Of a stretch of 64,000 nucleotides of DNA, positions 1 through 13,436 are shown piece by piece (within the stretch, counting starts at the first letter, position 1; every line of letters begins with the position of its first letter). The DNA is from Paraspadella gotoi (taxonomy: Eukaryota; Chaetognatha). Below the pieces are notes generated by a model that made no database searches, was not told the origin of the DNA, and worked only from the letters and a program-made list of their open reading frames with translations. The translations under genes and the position numbers were made by a program. The stretch lies in contig CM119270.1 of the NCBI GenBank assembly GCA_051294375.1, positions 16,985,904-17,049,903 on the forward strand, read 5' to 3'.

Positions 1-2229
1 AGTATTTTCAGGTACATTCTTTTATGCTTAACTTAAAAGTATATTTTGTAGATTTAAGTAACATGCAAACCTACATTTTTATTTAAAGTTTTGTTATGAA
101 TACTGATAATTTTTTTTTAATTTTCTTTGCTTTGGTTTTGATTTAGTTTTTATAACTTCAGGGCTAAAAAATCTGTTACCAGTATGACACATAATTTGTT
201 GGAAATATTTATTTTTTAGACCCACCGTATTGACTGTAATTGATTTTATACAAATGCTAGGAATTAAGGGCTCACCTCTATCTCATCACATATCATAAAT
301 AAGCCCATCTTTAGAAATCAACAAACCAATAGATGTCTTCAAACTTTCATTCTTTGAAACCATCATGAAATATTTTGTTATGATCTGGCATAACAGAATT
401 TTTAGCCCTGTATTATTTGCTCTCGAAAACAAGGTTTTTGTTAATACCTATTTACATGGATATTTTCTGAAAATTATTTCTAAATCTTAATGTAAGTTGT
501 CAATAAATTTTAAAAAGATAAAGGGTCAGATTTCCTTGATCAAACTTCCATATCCATGTTTTTATGGCTTTCCTTGTGTTTTAGAGCTGCCTTTCCCTTT
601 CTTTCTTGCCTTTAACAGTGTTACAATTGACTGTTTAACAGTGAACGTTTTGAGTGAAAATGAATTTTTTATTGCAAAAAAGTTTTTCAACGAAAATTCT
701 TTGTAAGAATAGTTTGTTCTTAACGGGATCAAATGCCATGTATTCTACGATGAAATAACATCATCTTTGCATATTTTTGGGGCAAATTATATTGCCTTCG
801 TGTTAATGGTTGAAAGCATGAAATTTCAATTGTTGATTTCTCACTTATAAGTAATAATTGTATCATAGTTATCACTTACAAACTTTCCTCTAACATTCAA
901 ACAGACTAATTTTTAAAAAAACAGAAATTCTGCTCTTTTCTTTTTCTGCTCTTTTTGATACATATACTAGAATTGCAAAGATAGCAGCAACAAATTCAAT
1001 TATCACATTGAAAAGCTTTGAATGGACGTAAATTGATTTTTTTTAATCAAAAAGTTATTGGCTATTATACTTAAAAATGCTTGATTTACATTATCATTCT
1101 TGCTATTATTACTACTACTATTATATAAGCACATAACTACATCATCATTCATTGATTATTGGAAATCATTGTTATTTCATGTTCTTTGTTTCATGTTACT
1201 TAGACAACCATCATTCATAATTTAACTTTTTTCTTGCAGAAATTCAAAATAAAAATTTGCTTCGGATATAAGTCCTTAATTGGGAAACTTCATGTGAAAA
1301 TTAAAACTCTGAATCAATCTTGTGTGAAAAGATTCTAGCGGTATCACTCAGCAAAGCATGTAACGCCTCCGAGAAAAAACTACCCTGGATTTGTTCTAAT
1401 GAAGAATAGGGTGAAGTGAAAGTTTGGAATCAAAATTTAGCAGTTATATCTTGAAAACTATCATATTAGTGAATACTAATCTGTAATTATTTTTCTTTTT
1501 TTATAAATATAGTAGCCCAGTCAGCTTATTTTGTATATAGTAATACCCATATATAATGTCAAAATTTCAAAATGTTTTTTTTTTAATTCTGAGAACAGAT
1601 TCAGATTCCTCGTTAAAAGTTAATAAAAGAAAGTATAAATCTTTTTCAAAAATTATGTCATTAAGTAGGTTAAAATTACAAAAAACTATATTTTTAAGCT
1701 GGAAATTTAAAATCGGCGTCTTAAATATAGTTTTTTACATTTTTGACTAACTTAATGAAAGAATTTTTTTCTTATAATAACTTTTTGCAAGGAATCCAAA
1801 TTCGATCTTAAAATTTAAAAATTTGTATTTTGAAATTTTAGCCTATTATATACTTATTACTATATATAAATATAGCTCACTGGTGCCCACTAATGTATAA
1901 AATTAAAAAATAAATTTACCAAAATATTTTTATTGGTTTTTATGTTCATGTTTTATATGCTAAATTTTAATTTTCTAAAATTTTATCATTTTCACATCAC
2001 TCTAATGAAGAATATATATTTAATTAATATTTTGCCTTTTAATTTAATTTATCATTAGCTTTTACAACGTGATTTAAGGCTAATGGTAAGAGTCATTATT
2101 TTAACTGAATTAACTCGATTATTATAATTTTGTCTTCTTTCGTTTTTGTTTTAAAAACCTAATAAGGGATTTTTCATCTAATTTAGATAAGGATACAACG
2201 AAATTACGAATAAAGATAGCTAATAACCT
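1..2229. other. AT-rich intergenic DNA left of the hnRNP gene
   Basis: No coding region, RNA gene or conserved domain is visible. The sequence is strongly AT-rich with short chance ORFs only. A diverged fold-back repeat lies at about 1505-1895 and is listed separately. Confidence 0.6.
1505..1895. repeat. Diverged copy of fold-back family A
   Basis: The left arm (about 1510-1705) and the right arm (about 1720-1890) are imperfect reverse complements around a short centre. Both arms carry the same word order as the intact copy at 29429-30034: a TTTCAAAAT-type word, an ATTCCTCGT-type word, and a CATTAAGT word followed by a run of A. The outer ends with the terminal TAAGGCGTAGT are not recognisable, so this is an old or end-truncated copy. 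Its identity as the same family rests on shared internal words and not on an alignment. Confidence 0.6.
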
Positions 2230-2235
2230 TTTATT
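2230..2235 (-). terminator. Poly(A) signal of the hnRNP gene
   Basis: AATAAA reads on the minus strand about 90 bases beyond the hnRNP stop codon at 2323, a normal distance for an animal 3' UTR. Confidence 0.5.
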
Positions 2236-2322
2236 CAACATTTTAACAAAAAAGCAGAGATAAAAAGAAAGTGTGTTGATAACAAAACGCGAGATCAAAG
2301 TAGAAATAAATTACATCAAAAC

Positions 2323-6193
<3,871 letters not shown>

Positions 6194-6988
6194 TTAACGT
6201 TTATGATTGTGGAAAAGGCTTTACGCTTCGCAGGTTGTAATGAGTGTATGCAGGTATCGTTTTCTTATTCCTCACGGCTTAGTTTCTTAATTCGCGTTGT
6301 TTTGGGCGTTATAATTTGGTTCTAATTCCTATTTGGTCGTTATTTTTGTTTTGTTTTGTCAATTTCGTCGGGAGATTTAAGGGGAAAAATAAGATCCTGG
6401 CTGCCTCGCAAGTTTCAATGGAGTCGCTTCCTCGCAATAAAGGGCTTAGGATCGAGAGAGAGAGACACACACACAGAGAAAGCGCAGTACTAGTAGTAGG
6501 TGTAATTGTTACTGTTTGGCTCCTTCCCTTCCCTGAATTAAAAACGACGCCTAGAAGATGAATAGGAAAGAAATGAATTGAGTCACTAAATATGTAGAGG
6601 GAGTTAAGGCAGAGAAAACGAACAAAAGATTCAGCCGAGTGTCTTTTTTATTAATTTAAATATGTATAAGTTCCGATGTCTGTATTATTGATAATTTCTG
6701 ATTTTAATGCAGCATTTAAAACTATTGGTTTTATGTATAACTTTTTTTTATAGTATATATAAGTTTATTTAAGTTTTTTTTGTAAAATCGTAAATACAGT
6801 TACAACTATTGACTGTTCACCTGGATTAGCTTCTCGAAAGTAAATAATCATTTAATAAATTAATGTACCCACGTCGAAAGACGTATTAGGAGTAGAGAAC
6901 GGTGAAAGATGGTTTTAATTGCAATATTTTTCCTACTATTCGCATGCTGATTGCTGAATAATCGCTGAAAAAATACAGTAATTATCAT

Positions 6989-7145
6989 TATAAATGAAAT
7001 TGGTACAACCAATATAAAAATTATCCATTCATTTAATAAATAAGCTATCTTGCCCCTGACCATGGACAGGCTTTGGTGGTTTAAAGTCTCCATCACTCCT
7101 ACAAAATAATGACATAGCAGGTCCCTGAAAGCTTTCAATCTAGAC
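6989..7145 (+). repeat. Interspersed repeat, GGTACAACC family, copy 1
   Basis: It begins with GAAATTGGTACAACC, continues through AATTATCCATTCATTTA and AAGCTATCTTGCCCC, and ends near GAAAGCTTTCAATCTAGAC. The same ordered words occur at 19725-19870 and 30476-30560, and inverted at 29275-29345. No coding capacity. The inverted copy abuts a tRNA-derived SINE, so these may be 3' parts of that SINE or of its partner LINE. Confidence 0.7.
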
Positions 7146-7160
7146 TCTCTCACAGTCTCG

Positions 7161-7166
7161 TTTATT
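7161..7166 (-). terminator. Candidate poly(A) signal of the SPAG8-like gene
   Basis: AATAAA on the minus strand, about 140 bases beyond the stop codon at 7306. Confidence 0.4.
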
Positions 7167-7305
7167 CACTCCCTGGCTTCCCTGTACCTGGCTTCCCTAA
7201 CAATGAATTGGTATAATGATGACATGGAATATTCAAAGAATCTTCCAATTGTATGAAAAGACCACAATATAATAGAAACTGCAAATGTAACTAAGAAAGG
7301 AACTT

Positions 7306-8236
7306 TCACATGTCTGGATATTTCTCGAATTCGTAAGGGCTCGTATCGTCCATGGCCTCCCCGATGGGTTTGCTGAAGGCGGTGTTTTTTCTGAAGGGCG
7401 AGTCCCTGGTTTTAATTTGCGAGATTCCGTGAATTCCTGTCGTTCCAACTTTTTCCGTCCAATAGGAGACTGGTATCTCTCCGTAGACCCTGTGCGGGAA
7501 ACGAGCCTCGGGCTTTCGCGATTCGAACCCGGGGATGGCAATCCGGTCCCGATACTCGCTGGTCAGCGGACTCGTCTTTTCGATGGAGTCGGCGGCGGCG
7601 GAGGCGGACAAAGCCGCTTGGAGGTAGAACTGCCCAAGTATAGGGGGTAAGAGAGTGTGGAAGTTAAATCATTGACTGATTGTGTTTCTTTTCTTTTCGT
7701 TTGATAACTGTTTTTGTGGTTGCAACTGGTACGTACTATGTATTATATTGCAAATTGTGAACTTTTTTTTGGATAATTTATTTGTATTATAGCTACGTAC
7801 TTTTTCTTTCAACTTTTGTCTCGGACCCATGGACGGCGGGAGATTGGAGTCTGGAACAACGAAGGCGCTCCTCGTCGTCGGTTGTTCCTGTTCCGTTTTT
7901 AATGTACAAATTAAACAACGAAAAAAATCGATTCCTTTTCGTCTCGCCCACGCAAAAAGGATTCGCCATAGCCAACAGGCCTACAAACTCACAGCCTCAG
8001 CACCAGCAGGAGCAGCGCGTAACCGGACATTCGCATCGAACGAAGAATCGACTCACCTTCATCTTCTCTTTCTCCGCGAGTGTGAGCACGCCTCTATGGC
8101 CTCTCTTCTGTTTGTCCAGCTTGGGATACTCGGCGTCGAGGTGTTCCGCCGCCCGCTCCTCGACCCAGTTCTCGATTAGGCATTTGGCGGAGGAGTTAAG
8201 TATCGGGATGGCGTGGACACCGTCAAACTGTGCCAT
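7306..8236 (-). CDS. SPAG8-like axonemal protein
   Basis: Three coding exons on the minus strand: 8236-8057, 7887-7801, 7629-7306. Every intron is GT-AG and phase 0, and the product is 196 residues. The start is the ATG at 8236. Visible features are a CLIENWVEERAAEHLD stretch (residues 19-34), RGHRGVLT (45-52), and a C-terminal block with KTRDSPFRKNTAF and PYEFEKYP near the end. This order matches what I recall of sperm-associated antigen 8, a microtubule inner protein of ciliary and sperm doublets. I cannot run a search, so the family name is moderate confidence while the gene structure is strong. The protein is short, basic, and lacks a signal peptide or membrane segment. It lies head to head with the ZC2HC1-type gene, their starts about 750 bases apart. 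Confidence 0.75.
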
Positions 8237-8988
8237 TTTATTCTTCAGGGCGGGGGGCGTTTGTGTAAACTCGAATTTGCTAACAATGTGTTATGTTACA
8301 AGAACAATCAATATGGCTCCGTTGGTGTTTACTTCGCTTTCGCGGAACATGCGAACGAGCTCGGCATATTCCCGATCGTCCAATCGCGAGGCAAGTTTTT
8401 ATTTATCCAGTCGCTAAGGGAGTCGTCAAGAAGTTTTATCTCGCATCGATTGAGGAAAGTAAAAAGTGTTTGGGATTTGTTATGGCGATGGAGACAGAAT
8501 TAAATGTGTTTTACGCACTACAGGAACGATTATATATATCTAACGGTCAGTTGACTTAATGGAAGATGAAAACTTCATAATAGAAAAAAACTTCTGAGGT
8601 GAGTACATTCGTCTGTTGGCGATTAAAGTAATAGTGTATTAAAATGAATCTGATTTATTGATTATCAAGTCGTTCTCCAACCGTAGTGACTCTCGAACAG
8701 GAAACTGGCTTCTTCGTCATCATCGTCGAAAATCCATTTGGCGCCTCTTTATCCGGTGTCCAACGTTTCATTCTCATAAGCATTCAAGGTACTTCTTTGA
8801 GAAAAGGAGACTTTGAAAAAAAAAAAAAGATTAAAAACAGTAATACGAAACATATCAATAAAAATATTTCATCATGTTTACCTTTTATTACCTCTTTCTT
8901 TACATATTCAACCGCCACTGAATTCAGCGCAAGGAACATTCGTTTTTAACGTAAAATCCTCCTTCTTTTGAGTCTTTGCTACGAAACC
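8237..8988. promoter_or_regulatory. Divergent intergenic region between the SPAG8-like and ZC2HC1-type genes
   Basis: This stretch of about 750 bases separates two oppositely oriented start codons, so it must hold both 5' UTRs and probably both promoters. ORFs on the plus strand here look like chance frames and have no domain. I looked for a clear RFX X-box, expected for ciliary genes, and did not find a convincing one by eye. Confidence 0.4.
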
Positions 8989-10640
8989 ATGCTATCTACG
9001 TCGTCTACTGAACCCCATAAATGTTTTAAAAGTTCAACCAAAATTTCATCCGGCGCAAACAACAAAAATCATCACAACTACGAAAATTCCCTTCTTTATT
9101 CTTCTTCGTCCCCGTTGGCTACTCTACGTTTGGACGCTTCATCTGAATTCCGTCGATCGCAACTTCCGGTGATAGCGACCGCGCCCCTTTTAGGATCTCC
9201 CGGCACCGGCGAGAAATTCTTGGCGTCTCCCAGGGATCGAAATATGACCAATCCGTTGGGGGCGACTTTGCGGCCGCCGTCGGGGCCGGAGGACGCGGCG
9301 ACGACGTCGGCGGCGTCTTTGGGCGGGGCCGCTGTGAGACCCAAGCAACCTCGCGCGAGTCGGTTAGACAAAATCCAAGTAAGTGAGGGTTAGGTGAGGA
9401 ATTTCGTTTTTATGGTCTTTGTTAGGAAAAAGACAATTGTTGTCATTTATGCGCTTTAAAGCGTTTTTAAATTTTTTAAGGAGTCACCAAGTTGTCGCAA
9501 TTACTTTAGAACGTACTTTAGTCACAACATCTTTCTTTCTCTCTCTTTCACGGCTCACCAGGCTCAGTTCCGCCAACGACTGGAGTCTGACAAAGAGACG
9601 AAACTGTTGGAGATTCACGAGAAGCACCGCGAGAACCTCGACCGAAGAATCGAAAGAATCACCGGAGGCAGAAAGGCTTACTCGACTCAGAGCGGCGCCG
9701 AAGACTCCGCCACCGCGCCCGATCGCGGCGCCGGTATGATGAGGGAGTTTTTCAAGGAACGCCGCGCGATGGCGTCAAAAGCCGGCGACGACCATTCGGC
9801 GTTGCCACTCATCCAGGCTCATCTCAAGCGAAAGCAGAATGAGTTTCAAAGGATGCAGCAGCGACACCAGGAACTGGAGCAGAATCAACAGCAGCAGCAA
9901 CAAGGGTATCGACAGAAACCCCCTCGACAACCGCAGATTCATCACAGAGCGCCCGTTCCGACGCGCAACAGGCCCCTTAGTCCTATCGTTAACAACAACG
10001 ACAACAAACATTTAAACTCCACCTACAATTTGGGAACTTCAGCTCAGCGTCCCACGGCTTTCCCTCCCTCTCCCTCTTCGCCGCCGTCCGGGTCCATGGC
10101 GCCGGTAACGCCTCATTCTCCGACCTTCGAGCCACCTCGCGAATTGCGTCAGTTTTCCGTCGCCGGTGGCGCCGGTAATCTGCCTCCAGCGGCGTTACCT
10201 CCCGTCAACGTAAAAGGGCGTCACGGTGCCGCAAGGGAGAACTACCCAGACCCGCGGGAGATGGCGGTGATGTCGAAGAAGCCGATCGCTGGCGCCGTGG
10301 AGGCGTCGAGCGAAATGACGCAGGAAAATAGGAAATACTTAAACAAAATCATCAAGACGGTGAGTTGAAGCTAAAAGGAATTGGGAACGACTGGAGAAAG
10401 AAAGAGCAAAGAAATAAAATTAGGGTTGAAAAGAAGGATAGAAAAAATAGGAAGCATTTCGTTTCTTCATCATTAGGGACGCCAACGCAGCGCTAAGAAG
10501 CGCCAAGTCGCCGCGGCGGCGGCAGCAGCTGCAGCCAACGATGCCGACGCGTCATCTATCTACGGAAAGGAAACTATCAACGCTAAATGCTCCCAAGACT
10601 TTGATCCCGAACCGGTGAGAAAGAGAATTATAAGTTATTT

Positions 10641-10728
<88 letters not shown>

Positions 10729-11785
10729 TCGACGACAACAACAAACAGCAACCGCTCGCTCACAAAACGATTTTTCTTCTATCTCTTATTCTTTCTTCTA
10801 TCTCTTAATGTCTTTTTCACTTTCAAGAGCGCCCGTGACGCCGCACGCTACGCCGTTCAACGAGAGGCACTTCGAACGAAATCGATTCGGCGCCGGTCAT
10901 CGACGCCGGGAGACGATTCGTCTCTCGCGTCGATAGAAGCGAACGGCGCAGCTGCGACGACGGCGGAGAGAGCGGGGCTGCGGCAGAGAGCGACGCCGGC
11001 TCGAGTCAAACAGTCGGAATCTAGAAAGGCGCCGTCGAAATCGGCGGCAACGCCGACAAAACCATTGCCCGCTCACTCGGCAGGCTTTCGCGAAGAAGAA
11101 GAAGAAGAAGAAGAAGATTATCGTCCCGTCGGAGAGCGACGCCTTTCACCGGCGCCTCAGTCCAGCGCGCCGCTATCCCTCGAAGACGGCGCCGCCCCTC
11201 CACCAGCGCTTTCGCTGGCGCCGTGCCGTAACTGCGGGCGACGCTTCGCCGAAGATCGTCTCGCCAAGCACGAGAACGCCTGCGTCAACCAGAAGACGCG
11301 GAAGCAGTTCGACACGAAGCGCCACCGGGTTCTTGGGCAGGAGCACGAGAAATACGCGCTCAACGCCAAGTATCAAAAGGACGAGGTGAATATTTGTCAA
11401 GTAAAAGGAATTCTATTTTAAAATAACTTACGATTTCGTGCAACTTCGAGATAATTTTTTTTTAATTTAATATTACATTCCATAGCCCAAAAAAAACAAC
11501 AACTGGCGCGCAAAACGAGAGGACTTTATCCAAAACATCCGATACGCCCGACGCGCGGGCCAGACGGGGGCTGACGCCGCCACTCTTCCACCGCCGCCAC
11601 CCGCTGCCAACCCCGACTACGTGCCTTGCCCGCACTGCGGACGCCGCTTCAACGAAGCCGCCGCTGAGCGCCACATCCCGCGGTGCCAAGATTTAAAGAC
11701 CAAGGCCGTCGGGCAGAGGAGCGGACGCGGGGGCAACACCGCTAAGACACTTGTCGCGCCTCCTTCCAAGACGAGAAGGAGGTGA
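8989..11785 (+). CDS. ZC2HC1-family protein with two C2HC zinc fingers
   Basis: Five coding exons: 8989-9378, 9562-10359, 10477-10614, 10828-11385, 11486-11785. All are GT-AG and phase 0, giving 727 residues. The ATG at 8989 follows GAAACC and is the first ATG of its open frame; an upstream exon is possible. Exon 2 begins with a charged coiled-coil-like segment (QFRQRLESDKE.., EIHEKHRENLDRRIE), followed by Gln-rich and Pro-rich disordered sequence. Finger 1 in exon 4 reads C-x2-C-x12-H-x4-C (CRNCGRRF..HENAC). Finger 2 in exon 5 has the same spacing (CPHCGRRF..HIPRC). Paired C2HC fingers with this spacing and GRRF core define ZC2HC1/FAM164; the long N-terminal coiled-coil half resembles ZC2HC1C. 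The biochemical role of the family is poorly known. The 3' end is very GC-rich compared with the introns. Confidence 0.85.
10645..10727. repeat. (TA)n microsatellite in a ZC2HC1 intron
   Basis: An almost pure TA run, interrupted by two TTTA units, starting about 30 bases after the donor at 10615. It produces a meaningless Ile-Tyr ORF. Confidence 0.95.
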
Positions 11786-12415
11786 GGCAGTGTCGGAAGG
11801 TCGAACGGACGGATGGGATGGTTCTCCTGACTTCGGCGATTAAGAAAGGCAATCAGTGATCAGTAAACCTAAAACAAACAAACAGACAAACAATAAATTA
11901 CTCTTGGTACTCGGTATATGTGCATCTTTATTAATTATTATTATATAACTGGCAACGTTTTTTTTACTTGAACGTAGCGACAAAGCAATGCGAAAATTTT
12001 TTCTATTTTTAATTTTGAATAAAATATTTAACAATTTTCGAATAATTTTTTTTATTTAGTTAAACTCAAACGTTAGTATAAATGTGATGAAAAAAGCTCG
12101 TTAGTATAAATTTGTATTAATATAATTTAGCGTTAATATATTGGAGTTTTGCAGTTATGTTAGAAATCCAAGTCGGTTGCACTTGTATTTCTTACTAGTT
12201 ATTAAGACAGGGAGTGATCAAAACTTTTCCTGAAATGGAATGAAATAACTTGTAGTTGTGGCTAATATTAAAAAAAGTCGCTATCAATTATGATTTATAG
12301 CACTTTTTAAAATCTCTACTTTCAAACGTTGTCCCTACATTTTATCTCATTAACCCTACTTATCATCTTCTTATCTCCTAATCATCTCCCATATCAAATG
12401 CTGATAGTCTAGTCT
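11786..12415. other. Convergent 3' region between the ZC2HC1-type gene and the small membrane-protein gene
   Basis: Holds the ZC2HC1 poly(A) signal AATAAA at 11892-11897, about 107 bases after the stop. The rest is AT-rich with no feature I can support. Confidence 0.5.
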
Positions 12416-12628
12416 TCAGTGATAACCCTTGTGAACGCTGTCCGTGTCGTTGATTTGCTGCACGTACTCTGATTGGTACTGCTTGTGCTTCTTCTTCATG
12501 ACGAAGCAGAACCAGAGTAGCCAAGTGACCAGGAAGATGAGGAAGAGTCCGAACAAGTAAGCGAGGAGAATGACGAGAAGCGTCGCTCCCGAGATCTCGC
12601 TCGAGCATTCGCACTCCACCCCGTTCAT
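12416..12628 (-). CDS. Small single-pass membrane protein, 70 residues, family not recognised
   Basis: ATG at 12628 and TGA at 12416. An acidic Cys-containing N-terminus (about 15 residues, C-E-C near residues 6-8) precedes a strongly hydrophobic segment from about residue 16 to 44, rich in Leu, Ile, Phe and Trp. A basic MKKKHKQ stop-transfer sequence and a polar C-terminus ending HKGYH follow. The charge distribution predicts N-out/C-in type III topology. Upstream on the same strand a good donor (AAG then GTAAGT at 12739-12734) and a CCAG acceptor near 12695 suggest a spliced 5' UTR. I do not recognise the family; it would be annotated as a small integral membrane protein. The main doubt is whether so short an ORF is translated. 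Confidence 0.55.
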   Translation of the reverse strand: MNGVECECSSEISGATLLVILLAYLFGLFLIFLVTWLLWFCFVMKKKHKQYQSEYVQQINDTDSVHKGYH

Positions 12629-13436
12629 TTTTTATCGCTGGCGATCGAGGGAGGAAACTAGTGGGAAGGAAAAGGTAAGGCTGGAACGATAATGGCAACC
12701 CAATCAGTCCCTAAATTAAAAGTCGCTGAAGTTACTTACCTTGTCTAGAAGATCCGAAGATTTGTTACAGAGTATTGCCGACTTTGGAATCACGTCTGAA
12801 AATGGACAAAAAAAGGATATGAAAACCCATTTAAATTTTTTTGTTGTTGTTCCTGTATGTTCTTCCCCCTACAATTTGAAATTTGCGTATAAAAAATCTG
12901 CCGTTTGTGATTTCTACATGTAACAGGAGCAGTCGCTTGTTTTCGTTTTGGTAAAGAGCGAAAAAAGATTGGGAGCAAATTAGCGCTGCAGAGTTAGCAA
13001 TCTTAGCTAAATTATTTTTCTTCAAAATTTTTTTTGGTGAAATAGAATAGTATGAATCTTTAATTAAAATTAATAAGTTGGTCTATTATTCAAATATCAA
13101 TATGAAATACAGCTCAGTTTGAAATTGTTACCTTGTATTTATAATCCCTCAAGAGACAACCATCTTAAAGATTTTAATCGTGTATTTTACAAAGACACGA
13201 TTGTACTTAACTAACTTCCTCGTGCTTTTCCTCGATAGCGAAACATCTACATCTGTATGTATCTTTTTCACGCCAACGATGACGCGGAAAAAGGAATGGA
13301 GCGATTATCGATCGTGCACGGGGACGAGCGTGGAGGCCACGCCCTTTGAAAAAGAACGAGACTGGTTCTGGTTCATCGCCAGTCCTGGAATCGGGCCTCG
13401 ATTGTTTAACAATCGGAGAATATCCACAACGACGAG
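12629..13436. other. Divergent region between the small membrane-protein gene and Tpst
   Basis: About 800 bases with opposite starts on either side. It includes a candidate non-coding exon of the minus-strand gene ending at 12740 and the Tpst 5' UTR before 13437. There is no TATA box I would defend. Confidence 0.35.
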
